From: Crocinitomicaceae bacterium
GTDB taxonomy: Bacteria; Bacteroidota; Bacteroidia; Flavobacteriales_G; Salibacteraceae
Assembly: GCA_002713215.1 (NCBI GenBank)
Contig: PAVO01000050.1
Span: 1 to 42,962, forward strand
Reading direction: 5' to 3'
Length of the DNA: 42,962 nucleotides
Positions within the stretch are counted from its first letter, which is position 1. Every line of letters starts with the position of its first letter. The position numbers and the translations under genes are program-made. Of the stretch, positions 33,903-42,863 are shown in pieces. The notes beneath the pieces are model-generated. The model did no database searches and was not told the origin of the DNA. It worked only from the letters and a program-made list of their open reading frames with translations.

Positions 33903-34720
33903 GAATATTAGTGACATTGTTTCTTGCCCTTCTCATTAACTACGGTAGTTTCTCACAATCCATTTATGGATATATGGGAAAACGATTTTATGTGAAAGGG
34001 GCCTTTACTGCCAGCCCATCTATTTTTAGTCGTAACCTCGAAGGAAATATGGCCGCTCTAAAATTTAATGTGATTGGAACCATAAGTGCCGATGTAGTAA
34101 TGAATAAGAAACAAGTAATGGCAATCAACTATAAGCGGTATTCAAGCGTCGCTTCGGTTCATAGTGAAGGATTGGGACTAATTGCGAGACAAGGGTTTGT
34201 TTTCGATGGTGGAAGTTCTTCTGACTCTTGGGAGATTGGTGATTTTAGATTTACAACCAATGAAATTGGGTGGAATTATCAGTTTTTTGGAAAGAACCTC
34301 GATGCCCCACTTGGCACCTTCATTAGCGTAGGGTTTGGTTTTGCCATGTCTAAATTCGACGCTCCTTTTCAAACATTAAATCAATCAACAACAAGTGGAA
34401 CTTTAACCAATGCACAGGTACTTCAATTTGACAATAGTACGGTGATCACATCACCAATCATTAGATTTGGCCTTGGCAAACAAACCGTTTTTTGGGACCG
34501 GTTTCTTTTCGATGTTGGAATGGATATAGGACTTAATTTAGCATTTATAGGTACGCAATTTGCAAGCTTAAACCCTTTCGGTTCCGGGTCAACAAGCACC
34601 GGAGGTTCAGTTCTCACGCAAGAAGAATTTGAACGGGTTAGTAAAAAGGCCGTTCAGAACAGGGTCTTTATGATGAACCTGGTCAATTTCAGAATGGGAT
34701 TAGCGTTTTTGCTATTCTAG
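33899..34720 (+). CDS. Probable outer-membrane beta-barrel protein
   Basis: 273 residues. The signal peptide covers 1-19 (S-F-S before Q20). The mature protein alternates hydrophobic and polar residues in strands separated by glycine, serine and asparagine turns, for example F-I-S-V-G-F-G-F-A-M and I-R-F-G-L-G. It ends with a hydrophobic, aromatic strand (F-R-M-G-L-A-F-L-L-F), typical of the terminal beta-signal recognised by the BAM complex. I recognise no specific family. The ATG overlaps the M48 protease stop (ATGA), so it is translationally coupled. No convincing terminator was found in the 100 bases after it. Confidence 0.75.
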   Translation: MRILVTLFLALLINYGSFSQSIYGYMGKRFYVKGAFTASPSIFSRNLEGNMAALKFNVIGTISADVVMNKKQVMAINYKRYSSVASVHSEGLGLIARQGFVFDGGSSSDSWEIGDFRFTTNEIGWNYQFFGKNLDAPLGTFISVGFGFAMSKFDAPFQTLNQSTTSGTLTNAQVLQFDNSTVITSPIIRFGLGKQTVFWDRFLFDVGMDIGLNLAFIGTQFASLNPFGSGSTSTGGSVLTQEEFERVSKKAVQNRVFMMNLVNFRMGLAFLLF

Positions 34721-34756
34721 CCGTACACCCTTTCCACCTTAATAGTTTCAACCTTT

Positions 34757-34785
34757 TTGTTTGGTGAATCCTTTGCCTAATTTTA
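34757..34785 (+). promoter_or_regulatory. Weak promoter candidate for the DUF1801 gene
   Basis: TTG at 34757-34759, an 18-base spacer and TAATTTTA at 34778-34785, one mismatch from TAnnTTTG. The gene starts at 34821. Confidence 0.35.
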
Positions 34786-34820
34786 GAGCTTCGAATTATT
34801 ACTATAAAGAAGCTTGAAGA

Positions 34821-35246
34821 ATGGGCAAATACGAACTAAAAACAAAAGTTAATGATGCCAGCGTAACTGACTATATCAATCAAATTGAAAACGAACAAAA
34901 ACGAACCGATGCATTTGAACTCATAGACATAATGAATTCAATAACCGGTAAAGAACCGAAAATGTGGGGCGGAAGTATCATTGGTTTTGATTCTTATCAT
35001 TACAAATACAAAAGCGGGCAGGAAGGTGATATGCTGGCTGTTGGGTTCTCACCCCGAAAGGCAAAGCACTCCATATACATTTTGCAGGGGTTTAGCAATC
35101 AGGAAGAGCTTATGAATAAACTAGGCAAGCATAAAACCGGAAAATCGTGCTTGTATATCAATAAATTAGATGACGTTAGTAGAGAAGTCTTAAAAGAGCT
35201 TATTTCAGAATCGTACAACTATGTCATCAACAAGAAATGGCCTTAA
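34821..35246 (+). CDS. DUF1801 domain protein
   Basis: 141 residues, soluble, without signal peptide. The pattern D-Y-I-N-Q-I-E-N-E-Q-K-R-x-D, then M-W-G-G-S-I-I-G-F-D-S-Y-H-Y-K-Y, and the later F-S-P-R-K-A-K-H-S-I-Y fit the DUF1801/YdhG-like fold, which is related to the YjbR/iron-chaperone-like group. The C-terminal C-L-Y-I-N-K-L-D-D-V is also typical. No molecular function is established. It stands alone, 65 bases ahead of the PIG-L gene. Confidence 0.85.
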   Translation: MGKYELKTKVNDASVTDYINQIENEQKRTDAFELIDIMNSITGKEPKMWGGSIIGFDSYHYKYKSGQEGDMLAVGFSPRKAKHSIYILQGFSNQEELMNKLGKHKTGKSCLYINKLDDVSREVLKELISESYNYVINKKWP

Positions 35247-35311
35247 TAAGGTTCAATTCCAATACAATCGATTCCAAAATTGGACGTTACTATAACTTTT
35301 AAAATTCCCAA

Positions 35312-37819
35312 ATGATTAAAATTTTATTCACCAATTTAATTTGCATTTTATCAATTTCACTTCTAGCCAGCCCTAAAGGCGGTGATAAGCCCGGCCCGGC
35401 ATCTTCGGCTCACATTTTAGAAGAAATTGAAAAGCTCAATGTACTGGGATCGGTTCTCTACATTGCTGCCCACCCAGACGATGAAAACACAAGATTGATC
35501 TCCTGGCTGGCGAATGACAAAAAAGTAAGAACCGGGTATCTCTCACTTACCCGTGGTGGTGGTGGACAAAACCTGATTGGAAGTGAAAAAGGAGAACTCA
35601 TTGGGGCTCTTCGGACACAGGAATTATTAGAGGCTCGAAAAATAGATGGTGGTACGCAATTCTTCTCAAGAGCAGTGGATTTTGGTTATTCGAAGACTAC
35701 CGATGAAACGTTGGAAAAATGGAATGAGGATGAAGTACTTTGGGACATGGTATGGGTAATTCGAAAATTCAAGCCCGAAATTATTATTACACGATTCCCG
35801 GCAAATAAGTATGCAGGACATGGACATCATTCAGCATCTGCCGTGCTTACCAATAAAGCAGTTGAAATGGCAGCAAGCCCAAAGGTTTTTCCAGAGCAAT
35901 TAAAACACGTAACTGCCTGGCGTACCAAAAGGCTCTACTACAATACATCTTCCTGGTGGCGAAAGGATTTGGATAAAAAGTACTTAACCGATGACAACCT
36001 TATTCGTGTTGATGTTGGAACCTACAATGCAACCCTTGGAAAATGGAACAACCAAATTGCGATGGAAAGTCGATCACAACATAAAAGCCAGGGATTTGGC
36101 GCTTCAGTTAATCGGGGAGAACAATTCGAATACCTCGAGTATGTTAGTGGTGATAAAGCCAAACAAGACCTTTTCGACGGAATTGATTTATCGTGGAAAA
36201 GGCTGGCAAAAACAGAGCAAATTCAATATCAGCTGGACCAGATACTGGACAAGTTTGATGCCCGAAATCCTTCTGCCAGCGTTGCCGACCTGGTAGAATT
36301 ATACCGACTTATGGATAACTATCAGTACGTATCCTATTGGATGGAACGAAAGAAGGAAGACTTGAAAAATTTAATATTCGATGCATCAGGACTTTGGATG
36401 GAAGCTGTTTCAGAACAAGAGTATACCACCCCTGGAGGCTCCATACAGGTTAATACCTCAATTATCAATGCTGGAAATATTCCGGACATAGAAATCGATT
36501 CGGTAAGCTTTCCCGGAAAGGATACTGCAATTTTTGGCCTGCTGGAACAAAACAAATGGCAAAAAGTATCGGTAGGAATCACCATTCCCGAAAATGCCTC
36601 CATAACTCAACCCTATTGGTTGGTTGAAGATTACAATACAATGTTTCAAGTTGAAGATATACTTCTCAGAGGACTTCCCTTTAACCCTCCTCCCTACTCG
36701 GTAACCTACCATGTAAATATTGAAGGTTTGTCTTTTAAATACTCAACTCCTATTCAATACAAATGGAGGGACCGTGTAAGCGGTGAAAACATAAAAGCAC
36801 TTTCTATTCGACCAGAGCTCACTATTAACATTGACAACTCGGTTTACGTCTGCCCTTATGGCAACGAACAGGAAATATTTGTTACTGTCGTCAACCAAAA
36901 GGAAAACATGACCGGGGAACTTAAACTAAACCTTCCCAAAGGATGGGGTTTATCGCCGGCAAGTCATGTTGTTACCCTAAATACCAAAGGAAGTGCTTCT
37001 GTCTATACTTTCAAACTAAAACCTACTTCCAGTGCCCAATCAGGAGAATTTACTGCTGAAATAAAAAGTGGAAATAAAACGTACAACCGCTCAATTGAAA
37101 CCATTGAATACCCTCATATTCACACCCAAACGTTGTTCCCAAAAACAAGGGGAAAAGTGGTAACGGGTGATATTAAACTGCTTAGCAAGAAAATAGGGTA
37201 TATCTCCGGAACGGGAGATGAGGTCCCTGAAGCCATTGAGCAAATGGGAGGTCAGGTAGAATTCTTACTACCCGAAAACCTGCCATCTGTAGATCTGAAA
37301 CAGTATGATGTAATTGTTGCAGGAATTAGGGCATACAATACGCAAAAAGAACTTGCTAAATACCATCAATTTATGCTTGATTATGTAGACTCCGGTGGGC
37401 TCTATGTAATTCAATACAACACCTATCATGGTATGCTGGTAAAGGATATCGGCCCCTATCCAATTGAGTTTCCCAAAACCAGGAAAAACAATCGAATTAC
37501 CAATGAGTTTGCAACTACAAAATTCATCGAGGAAGATCACTTAATATTAAACAGCCCAAATAAGATTGAACTCTCCGATTTTGACAATTGGGTACAGGAA
37601 CGTGGCTTATATTTTCCTGAAAAATGGGATAAAAATTACGATGCTTTGCTTCGGTGGAGCGACCCGAACGAACAACCGCTTGACGGAGGAATAATTGTTT
37701 GTGACAAGGGCAAAGGACAATTTGTTTATACAGGAATATCCTTTTTCAGGCAATTGCCTGCCGGAGTTCCCGGAGCTTATAAATTGCTCGCCAATATTCT
37801 TTCTTATGGAAGAGAATAA
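35312..37819 (+). CDS. Exported PIG-L (LmbE-like) deacetylase with C-terminal amidotransferase-like domain
   Basis: 835 residues. A signal peptide covers about 1-20. The PIG-L domain (about 45-290) has the zinc motif A-H-P-D-D-E at 53-58 and H-G-H-H at 170-173, so it is likely an active N-acetylglucosamine-type deacetylase, acting outside the cytoplasm. A middle region (about 360-620) is made of beta strands and resembles NPCBM/Ig-like modules. The last 200 residues (from about 628: I-G-Y-I-S-G-T-G-D-E-V) resemble a ThuA/class I glutamine amidotransferase-like Rossmann domain without an evident catalytic Cys. The 3' end overlaps a short membrane peptide gene by 14 bases, which overlaps a symporter gene. 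A sugar-derivative substrate taken up by that symporter is an inference. Confidence 0.88.
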   Translation: MIKILFTNLICILSISLLASPKGGDKPGPASSAHILEEIEKLNVLGSVLYIAAHPDDENTRLISWLANDKKVRTGYLSLTRGGGGQNLIGSEKGELIGALRTQELLEARKIDGGTQFFSRAVDFGYSKTTDETLEKWNEDEVLWDMVWVIRKFKPEIIITRFPANKYAGHGHHSASAVLTNKAVEMAASPKVFPEQLKHVTAWRTKRLYYNTSSWWRKDLDKKYLTDDNLIRVDVGTYNATLGKWNNQIAMESRSQHKSQGFGASVNRGEQFEYLEYVSGDKAKQDLFDGIDLSWKRLAKTEQIQYQLDQILDKFDARNPSASVADLVELYRLMDNYQYVSYWMERKKEDLKNLIFDASGLWMEAVSEQEYTTPGGSIQVNTSIINAGNIPDIEIDSVSFPGKDTAIFGLLEQNKWQKVSVGITIPENASITQPYWLVEDYNTMFQVEDILLRGLPFNPPPYSVTYHVNIEGLSFKYSTPIQYKWRDRVSGENIKALSIRPELTINIDNSVYVCPYGNEQEIFVTVVNQKENMTGELKLNLPKGWGLSPASHVVTLNTKGSASVYTFKLKPTSSAQSGEFTAEIKSGNKTYNRSIETIEYPHIHTQTLFPKTRGKVVTGDIKLLSKKIGYISGTGDEVPEAIEQMGGQVEFLLPENLPSVDLKQYDVIVAGIRAYNTQKELAKYHQFMLDYVDSGGLYVIQYNTYHGMLVKDIGPYPIEFPKTRKNNRITNEFATTKFIEEDHLILNSPNKIELSDFDNWVQERGLYFPEKWDKNYDALLRWSDPNEQPLDGGIIVCDKGKGQFVYTGISFFRQLPAGVPGAYKLLANILSYGRE

Positions 37820-37925
37820 GAGCCAACCACTAGAAGATGAAAACAAGCTGCAATATGCCGCAGTCCTGATCGTTTTTTTGATTCTCGTTGCACTGTTTTA
37901 CGCTTTGACATCTTATTTTAAATGA
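37806..37925 (+). CDS. 39-residue single-pass membrane peptide
   Basis: A small ORF nested between two genes: the ATG at 37806 lies inside the last codons of the PIG-L gene (14-base overlap) and the stop overlaps the symporter start by four bases (ATGA). The peptide has an acidic polar N-terminus (M-E-E-N-K-S-Q-P), a strong hydrophobic helix at about 17-37 (A-A-V-L-I-V-F-L-I-L-V-A-L-F-Y-A-L) and one positive residue at the C-terminus, suggesting N-in or N-out insertion with a short tail. A longer in-frame ORF begins at 37695 but antisense-like residues upstream are unconvincing. Size and place suggest a small subunit or regulator of the transporter. I know no named family for it. Confidence 0.7.
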   Translation: MEENKSQPLEDENKLQYAAVLIVFLILVALFYALTSYFK

Positions 37926-39610
37926 GCAGTGTAGATTGGTTTGTTCTTTTAAGTTCTCTGGCTTTTATAGTGGGCTACGGTACATGGAAAACCAGACGTA
38001 ACCGGGATCTAAACAGCTACCTCAAAGGAGGTAATGGAATGGGATGGCTTACCATCGGGTTGTCTGTAATGGCGACGCAGGCAAGTGCCATCACTTTTAT
38101 TTCAACTCCCGGATTGGCCTATGAAAGTGGGATGGCTTTCGTTCAAAACTATTTTGGCCTACCCCTGGCACTTATAATTGTCTGTACCGTCTTTCTTCCC
38201 ATCTATTATAAGCTAAAGGTTTACACGGCTTATGAATACCTCGAGGGGCGATTCGACCTAAAAGTGAGGCTACTCACTGCCGGAATATTTTTACTTCAAC
38301 GGGGATTAGCCGCCGGAATAACCATTTATGCACCGGCCATCATTTTAAGCACCATGCTCGGATGGAACCTAAGTTTTACCATTCTTATGGTTGGAATACT
38401 GGTAATTATATATACCGTATCCGGTGGGACCAAGGCAGTTAGTTTAACTCAGAAATGGCAAATGTCCATGATTTTGATTGGGATGGGAATCGCCTTTTTT
38501 ATTCTTCTCAATCGAATGCCCGACGGAATAGGGTTATTTGAAAGCTTGCAAATTGCAGGAGCAAGTGGAAGAATGAATATTGTGGACTTTTCGTTTGACC
38601 TTGATAAGCGATACACCTTTTGGACCGGAATTACCGGGGGACTTTTCCTGGCACTCTCCTACTTTGGTACCGATCAAAGCCAGGTTCAACGATACCTGTC
38701 CGGGAAATCACTTAAAGAAAGTAGAATGGGATTAATATTTAATGCCATCTTAAAAATTCCCATGCAGTTTATGATCCTGCTAACCGGTGTTCTGGTGTTT
38801 GTATTCTATCAGTTTGAAGAGCATCCGGTACTTTTTAATCGGGTTGCTGTACAGGAAGTTCAGCAGAGTGAATTTGCAAATGAATTCAAAAAAATAGAAG
38901 ACCAGCACCAACAGTTTCATGCCGAAAAAAGGAAACTTGTTCAGGAGTATGTTCAGAATCCAAATAAATCACAGGGAGCTCTTTTGGAACTGGATGAAAA
39001 AGGGAAGAAGATTAGGGATGAAGCTCGAGCTGTAGTACTAAAAGCGAATCCCGATCTAAGTTCCAGGGATAGTGATTACGTATTCTTGACCTTTATCTTG
39101 AACTACTTACCCAAGGGTATTATTGGATTGCTCATAGCCGTGATCATTTCTGCAGCCATGTCAAGTACAGCAGGAGAAATCAACGCCCTGGCCAGTACCA
39201 CCATGATCGACTATTACCAACGATTAAGGAAAAACGATTTAAGTGATAAACAGAAAGTAAGTACGTCCAAGTGGCTTACCCTGGCATGGGGAATTTTAGC
39301 TATCACATTTGCCTTGTTTGCTCAATTGGTGGAAAATCTAATAGAAGCGGTCAACATTTTAGGTTCCGTATTTTATGGGACCATCCTGGGTATTTTTCTA
39401 GTTGCGTTCTTTTTTAAAAAGGTAAATTCTAGGTCGGTGTTCTTAGGAGCTTTAGCCGCCCAATCAGCCGTATTTGCCATGTTTTTTAGCAACCAAATTG
39501 AGATAAGCTATCTCCTGTACAACGTAATTGGATGTGTACTTGTAATTATTCTGTCCATGCTTATTCAGCTTGGACTAACGGGCACAGGGATTTTAAAAAG
39601 CCCTAAATAG
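37922..39610 (+). CDS. Sodium:solute symporter (SSS family)
   Basis: 562 residues with about 13 hydrophobic helices. Family motifs are the N-terminal G-W-L-T-I-G-L-S-V-M-A-T-Q-A-S-A-I-T-F-I-S region, the Y-T-V-S-G-G-T-K-A-V segment, and F-G-T-D-Q-S-Q-V-Q-R-Y-L, a strong signature. The A-A-M-S-S-T-A-G-E-I-N-A-L-A-S motif carries the sodium-site Ser residues. An insertion of about 75 hydrophilic, helical residues (about 305-380, charged and Gln-rich) interrupts the helices, longer than in classical members. Substrate cannot be read; coupling to the PIG-L deacetylase and the small membrane peptide hints at a sugar or sugar-acid derivative. Confidence 0.93.
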   Translation: MSSVDWFVLLSSLAFIVGYGTWKTRRNRDLNSYLKGGNGMGWLTIGLSVMATQASAITFISTPGLAYESGMAFVQNYFGLPLALIIVCTVFLPIYYKLKVYTAYEYLEGRFDLKVRLLTAGIFLLQRGLAAGITIYAPAIILSTMLGWNLSFTILMVGILVIIYTVSGGTKAVSLTQKWQMSMILIGMGIAFFILLNRMPDGIGLFESLQIAGASGRMNIVDFSFDLDKRYTFWTGITGGLFLALSYFGTDQSQVQRYLSGKSLKESRMGLIFNAILKIPMQFMILLTGVLVFVFYQFEEHPVLFNRVAVQEVQQSEFANEFKKIEDQHQQFHAEKRKLVQEYVQNPNKSQGALLELDEKGKKIRDEARAVVLKANPDLSSRDSDYVFLTFILNYLPKGIIGLLIAVIISAAMSSTAGEINALASTTMIDYYQRLRKNDLSDKQKVSTSKWLTLAWGILAITFALFAQLVENLIEAVNILGSVFYGTILGIFLVAFFFKKVNSRSVFLGALAAQSAVFAMFFSNQIEISYLLYNVIGCVLVIILSMLIQLGLTGTGILKSPK

Positions 39611-39613
39611 GGT

Positions 39614-39645
39614 TTGGTCTTGTGAACTGAAGGCTCATAACTTTG
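39614..39645 (+). promoter_or_regulatory. Probable promoter for topB
   Basis: TAACTTTG at 39638-39645 fits TAnnTTTG exactly; TTG at 39614-39616 has a 21-base spacer. The leader to the ATG at 39715 would be about 64 bases. A short CCCTA/TAGGG hairpin across the symporter stop lies just upstream. Confidence 0.5.
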
Positions 39646-39714
39646 TAAAATCCGAATCGGAAAATGTTGCGCCTTCCTTGTTAATTTACAAGATTTGAAT
39701 TCTCTCCCAGGTAT

Positions 39715-41784
39715 ATGAAACTCTGTATTGCAGAAAAACCAAGTGTCGCCAAAGACATTGCCCAAATTCTGGGAGCCACCCAAAGAAATGATGGTTTTTG
39801 GGAGGGCAATGGATATTGGGTTTCGTGGACTTTCGGGCATTTGTGTACCTTAAAAGAACCTGCGGACTATTCGCCCGAATGGAAACAATGGAACCTGGAT
39901 GTAATTCCAATGATCCCCGAAAGTTTTGGAATTAAGTTGATCGAAAACGGAGGAGTAAGAAAACAATTTGACACCATTGCGAGTCTTGTCGACCAATGCG
40001 AAGAGATTATCAATTGCGGGGATGCTGGCCAGGAAGGAGAACTCATTCAGCGATGGGTATTGTCTAAGGCTAAAAACAAAAAGCCCATAAAACGCTTGTG
40101 GATTTCTTCTCTAACCGAAGAGGCCATTAAGGAGGGGTTTGAGAACTTGAAAGATGGCAAAGATTACGACAATCTGTATGCAGCAGGAACTGCCCGCGCG
40201 GTTGGCGATTGGTTGCTAGGTATGAATGCATCGCGGCTTTACACCTTAAAGTTTGGTGCCCGAAAGCAGGTGTTTTCCGTAGGACGGGTACAAACACCCA
40301 CACTGGCGTTAATCGTAAACCGACAGAAAGCCATTGACAGTTTTAAACCTGAAACCTACTACGAAATAAAAACGACTTACCGGGAGGTAGAGTTTTCCGG
40401 AACCAAGGGAAAAATTAAAACCAAAGATGCAGGTGAGTTCAGTTTGGAATCCATCAAGGATTCAGATTTTGAAGTAGTCAGCTACACCCAAAAAGAAGGA
40501 AAGGAAACAGCTCCCTCCCTCTTTGACCTAACTTCGTTGCAAGTAGAGGGAAACAAGAAGTTTGGGTTCTCCGCCGAGGAGACCCTAAACCATGTACAGA
40601 ATTTGTACGAAAGCAAATTGGTAACCTACCCACGTGTGGATACCACCTATTTACCTAACGATCAGTATCCAAAAATTGCGGGAATTCTTCAAAAGCTGAA
40701 TGCCTACTCGAAGTACACTGAAAAAATCCTGGGTAAGAAAATCCGAAAAACTTCTAAGGTTTTTAACGATAAAAAAGTAACCGATCACCACGCCATTATT
40801 CCTACTGGAGAAGATCCGTCTAAAGTGGGGTTGAGTCTTCCACAGAAAAAAATCTATGACCTGATTACCAGAAGGTTTATTGCCGTTTTTTATCCAGATT
40901 GTAAGGTGAGCAACACCACCGTTTTAGGCAAAGTAGAGCAGGTCGATTTTAGAGCCAGCGGAAAACAAATTCTGGAACCCGGTTGGAGAGAACTTTATGC
41001 CTCGCAGAAAACCGATTCCAGTACCTCCGCTAAAGCTACAGGCAACACGAGGAAAAAAGAAGACGAGCAAGTAATGCCCGTTTTCGAAAAAGGAGAAAAA
41101 GGTCCACACAAGCCTGAGTTGCTGGAAAAACAAACGAAAGCTCCAAGCTATTTTACCGAAGCTACTCTTCTGAGGGCAATGGAAACAGCTGGTAAACAAG
41201 TGGACGATGACGAGCTTCGGGAACTGATGAAGGAAAATGGAATTGGTCGACCTTCTACCCGGGCCAATATCATTGAAAAGCTCTTTTCGAGAAAATACTT
41301 GGTTCGTCAAAAAAAGCGCATTCTGGCCACTTCCATTGGAAAAGAATTGATCGACCATATCGAAAATGATTTATTGAAATCCGCTGAACTCACTGGTGTT
41401 TGGGAAAAGAAGATACGCGACATTGAATTTGGAAATTACGATGTAAAACAGTTCAAAGAAGAATTGAACGAAATGGTTCGCGAACTGACCACTCAAGTTA
41501 AAAGTCAGGGATACAAACAACGAAAAACTACCTGCCCGAAATGCCAGGTCGGTCATCTCATTAGGGGTAAACAAGCCTGGGGATGTTCCGATTGGAAAAA
41601 CGGGTGCAAGTTCATTCTGCCTTACGAGTTTAAAGGCATAACAATCAACGACAACGAGATGAAAGAATTGCTGGAGAATGGAATCACCAAATACGGTTAT
41701 ATTTCGAACAAACGGAAACCTAAGGATTTGAAACGCATCACCCTTAGTGAAAAATTTAAACTGGCATTTGAGTCAAAAAAGTAG
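39715..41784 (+). CDS. topB: DNA topoisomerase III (type IA)
   Basis: Relaxes negative supercoils and decatenates DNA by single-strand passage. 689 residues. The TOPRIM domain (about 1-140) has E7 in A-E-K-P-S-V-A-K and D103-x-x-x-E107 in D-A-G-Q-E-G-E; the usual D-x-D/R form is altered to D-A-G-Q, which I believe is usual for Bacteroidota TopB. The catalytic Tyr is Y305, in V-T-Y-P-R-V-D. A zinc-ribbon-like C-terminus near 610-635 (C-P-K-C, then W-G-C-S and C-K-F) follows. The YheT-like gene starts at the next base after its stop. Confidence 0.95.
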   Translation: MKLCIAEKPSVAKDIAQILGATQRNDGFWEGNGYWVSWTFGHLCTLKEPADYSPEWKQWNLDVIPMIPESFGIKLIENGGVRKQFDTIASLVDQCEEIINCGDAGQEGELIQRWVLSKAKNKKPIKRLWISSLTEEAIKEGFENLKDGKDYDNLYAAGTARAVGDWLLGMNASRLYTLKFGARKQVFSVGRVQTPTLALIVNRQKAIDSFKPETYYEIKTTYREVEFSGTKGKIKTKDAGEFSLESIKDSDFEVVSYTQKEGKETAPSLFDLTSLQVEGNKKFGFSAEETLNHVQNLYESKLVTYPRVDTTYLPNDQYPKIAGILQKLNAYSKYTEKILGKKIRKTSKVFNDKKVTDHHAIIPTGEDPSKVGLSLPQKKIYDLITRRFIAVFYPDCKVSNTTVLGKVEQVDFRASGKQILEPGWRELYASQKTDSSTSAKATGNTRKKEDEQVMPVFEKGEKGPHKPELLEKQTKAPSYFTEATLLRAMETAGKQVDDDELRELMKENGIGRPSTRANIIEKLFSRKYLVRQKKRILATSIGKELIDHIENDLLKSAELTGVWEKKIRDIEFGNYDVKQFKEELNEMVRELTTQVKSQGYKQRKTTCPKCQVGHLIRGKQAWGCSDWKNGCKFILPYEFKGITINDNEMKELLENGITKYGYISNKRKPKDLKRITLSEKFKLAFESKK

Positions 41785-42753
41785 ATGCCACTTTTAAAAG
41801 ATACTTATGCTCCCCCACTCTTATTGCGGAACCCGCATTTGATGACCATTGTTCCTAACAAATTAAGAACAATAAAAGGAATCAGCTACGAACGAGAAAG
41901 ACTGCAAGCACCTGATTCGGATTTTATTGATTTAGATTTTTCCATAGTTAAGTCCACCACCCTCGTATTAATCCTACATGGATTGGAAGGTAATTCGGAC
42001 AGAGCCTACGCCAAGGCTGTGGTAAGAGAAGCAAACGAGAAAAATTGGGATGCCTGCGTCTTTAACCAGCGAGGTTGTTCCGGTGAGCCTAATCGGGTTT
42101 TTAGCTCCTACCACTCCGGCAAAACCGATGACTTTGAATTTGTTCTGAAGTGGATATTAAAAAACTACAACTATTCCGAAGTTCATTTGGTAGGTTTTAG
42201 CCTGGGAGGGAATATTACCCTTAAATACCTGGGAGAAAATGGAAGTAACGTTCCTCAAAAGATTAAATCTGCGGTGGCGATATCGGTTCCCATTCACCTG
42301 GAGTCTTCCGCCATTCAATTGGCCAAAAGATCGAATTGGGTTTATATGCGTCGATTTCTAAAATCGTTGAAAGCCAAAACACAGGAAAAAATCAACCGAT
42401 TTCCCGCTTCCAATATTACCGTTGAAGAATTGATGAAATGTAAAAACTTCATTGACTATGACAACTTGTACACGGCTCCCGCACATGGCTTTAAAGATGC
42501 AAAAGACTATTGGAATCAATGCAGCTCAAAACAATTCCTGCATCAACTGAAGGTGCCAACCCTGCTCATTAATGCCCTTGACGACCCTTTTCTCGGAGAA
42601 GAGTGCTATCCGTATGAGGAAGCTCAATTAAACCCGCAATTAAACCTAATTACACCCAAATACGGAGGTCATGTTGGATTTGTTAGCTCTTTTCCCCTCT
42701 CAAACACACAATGGGTAGAGAAACAGGCACTACAGTTCATAGATCAACAATAG
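41785..42753 (+). CDS. YheT family alpha/beta hydrolase
   Basis: 322 residues, cytoplasmic. Family marks are the start R-N-P-H-L-M-T-I near 14-21, the oxyanion loop I-L-H-G-L-E-G-N-S near 64-72, the R-G-C-S-G-E motif, and the nucleophile elbow G-F-S-L-G-G-N near 138-144. The acid is probably in D-D-P-F near 265 and the His in G-G-H-V-G-F near 294. Substrates of the YheT/ABHD1-3 group in bacteria are uncertain; esterase activity is likely. It abuts topB with zero intergenic bases and is therefore cotranscribed with it. A hairpin terminator follows. Confidence 0.92.
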   Translation: MPLLKDTYAPPLLLRNPHLMTIVPNKLRTIKGISYERERLQAPDSDFIDLDFSIVKSTTLVLILHGLEGNSDRAYAKAVVREANEKNWDACVFNQRGCSGEPNRVFSSYHSGKTDDFEFVLKWILKNYNYSEVHLVGFSLGGNITLKYLGENGSNVPQKIKSAVAISVPIHLESSAIQLAKRSNWVYMRRFLKSLKAKTQEKINRFPASNITVEELMKCKNFIDYDNLYTAPAHGFKDAKDYWNQCSSKQFLHQLKVPTLLINALDDPFLGEECYPYEEAQLNPQLNLITPKYGGHVGFVSSFPLSNTQWVEKQALQFIDQQ

Positions 42754-42795
42754 ACTCAATTGACATTTTAGCTAGCCTTAATTTTTGGCCATAAA

Positions 42796-42838
42796 AAAAG
42801 CCCCTTCATGCAGTGACTAGTTGCATGACGAGGCTTTT
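42796..42838. terminator. Bidirectional intrinsic terminator
   Basis: AAAAGCC at the left and GGCTTTT at the right enclose a second stem TCATGCA/TGCATGA with a nine-base loop; a three-base internal mismatch separates the two. A-rich on the left and T-rich on the right. It serves the YheT-like gene and the convergent T9SS gene on the minus strand. Confidence 0.75.
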
Positions 42839-42863
42839 AATTGTTTAAATATGAAGAGTACTC

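Noticed and set aside
39601-39612. CCCTA/TAGGG hairpin at the symporter stop as a terminator
   Set aside because: The stem is only five base pairs with a two-base loop, and no T-run follows; too weak to call.
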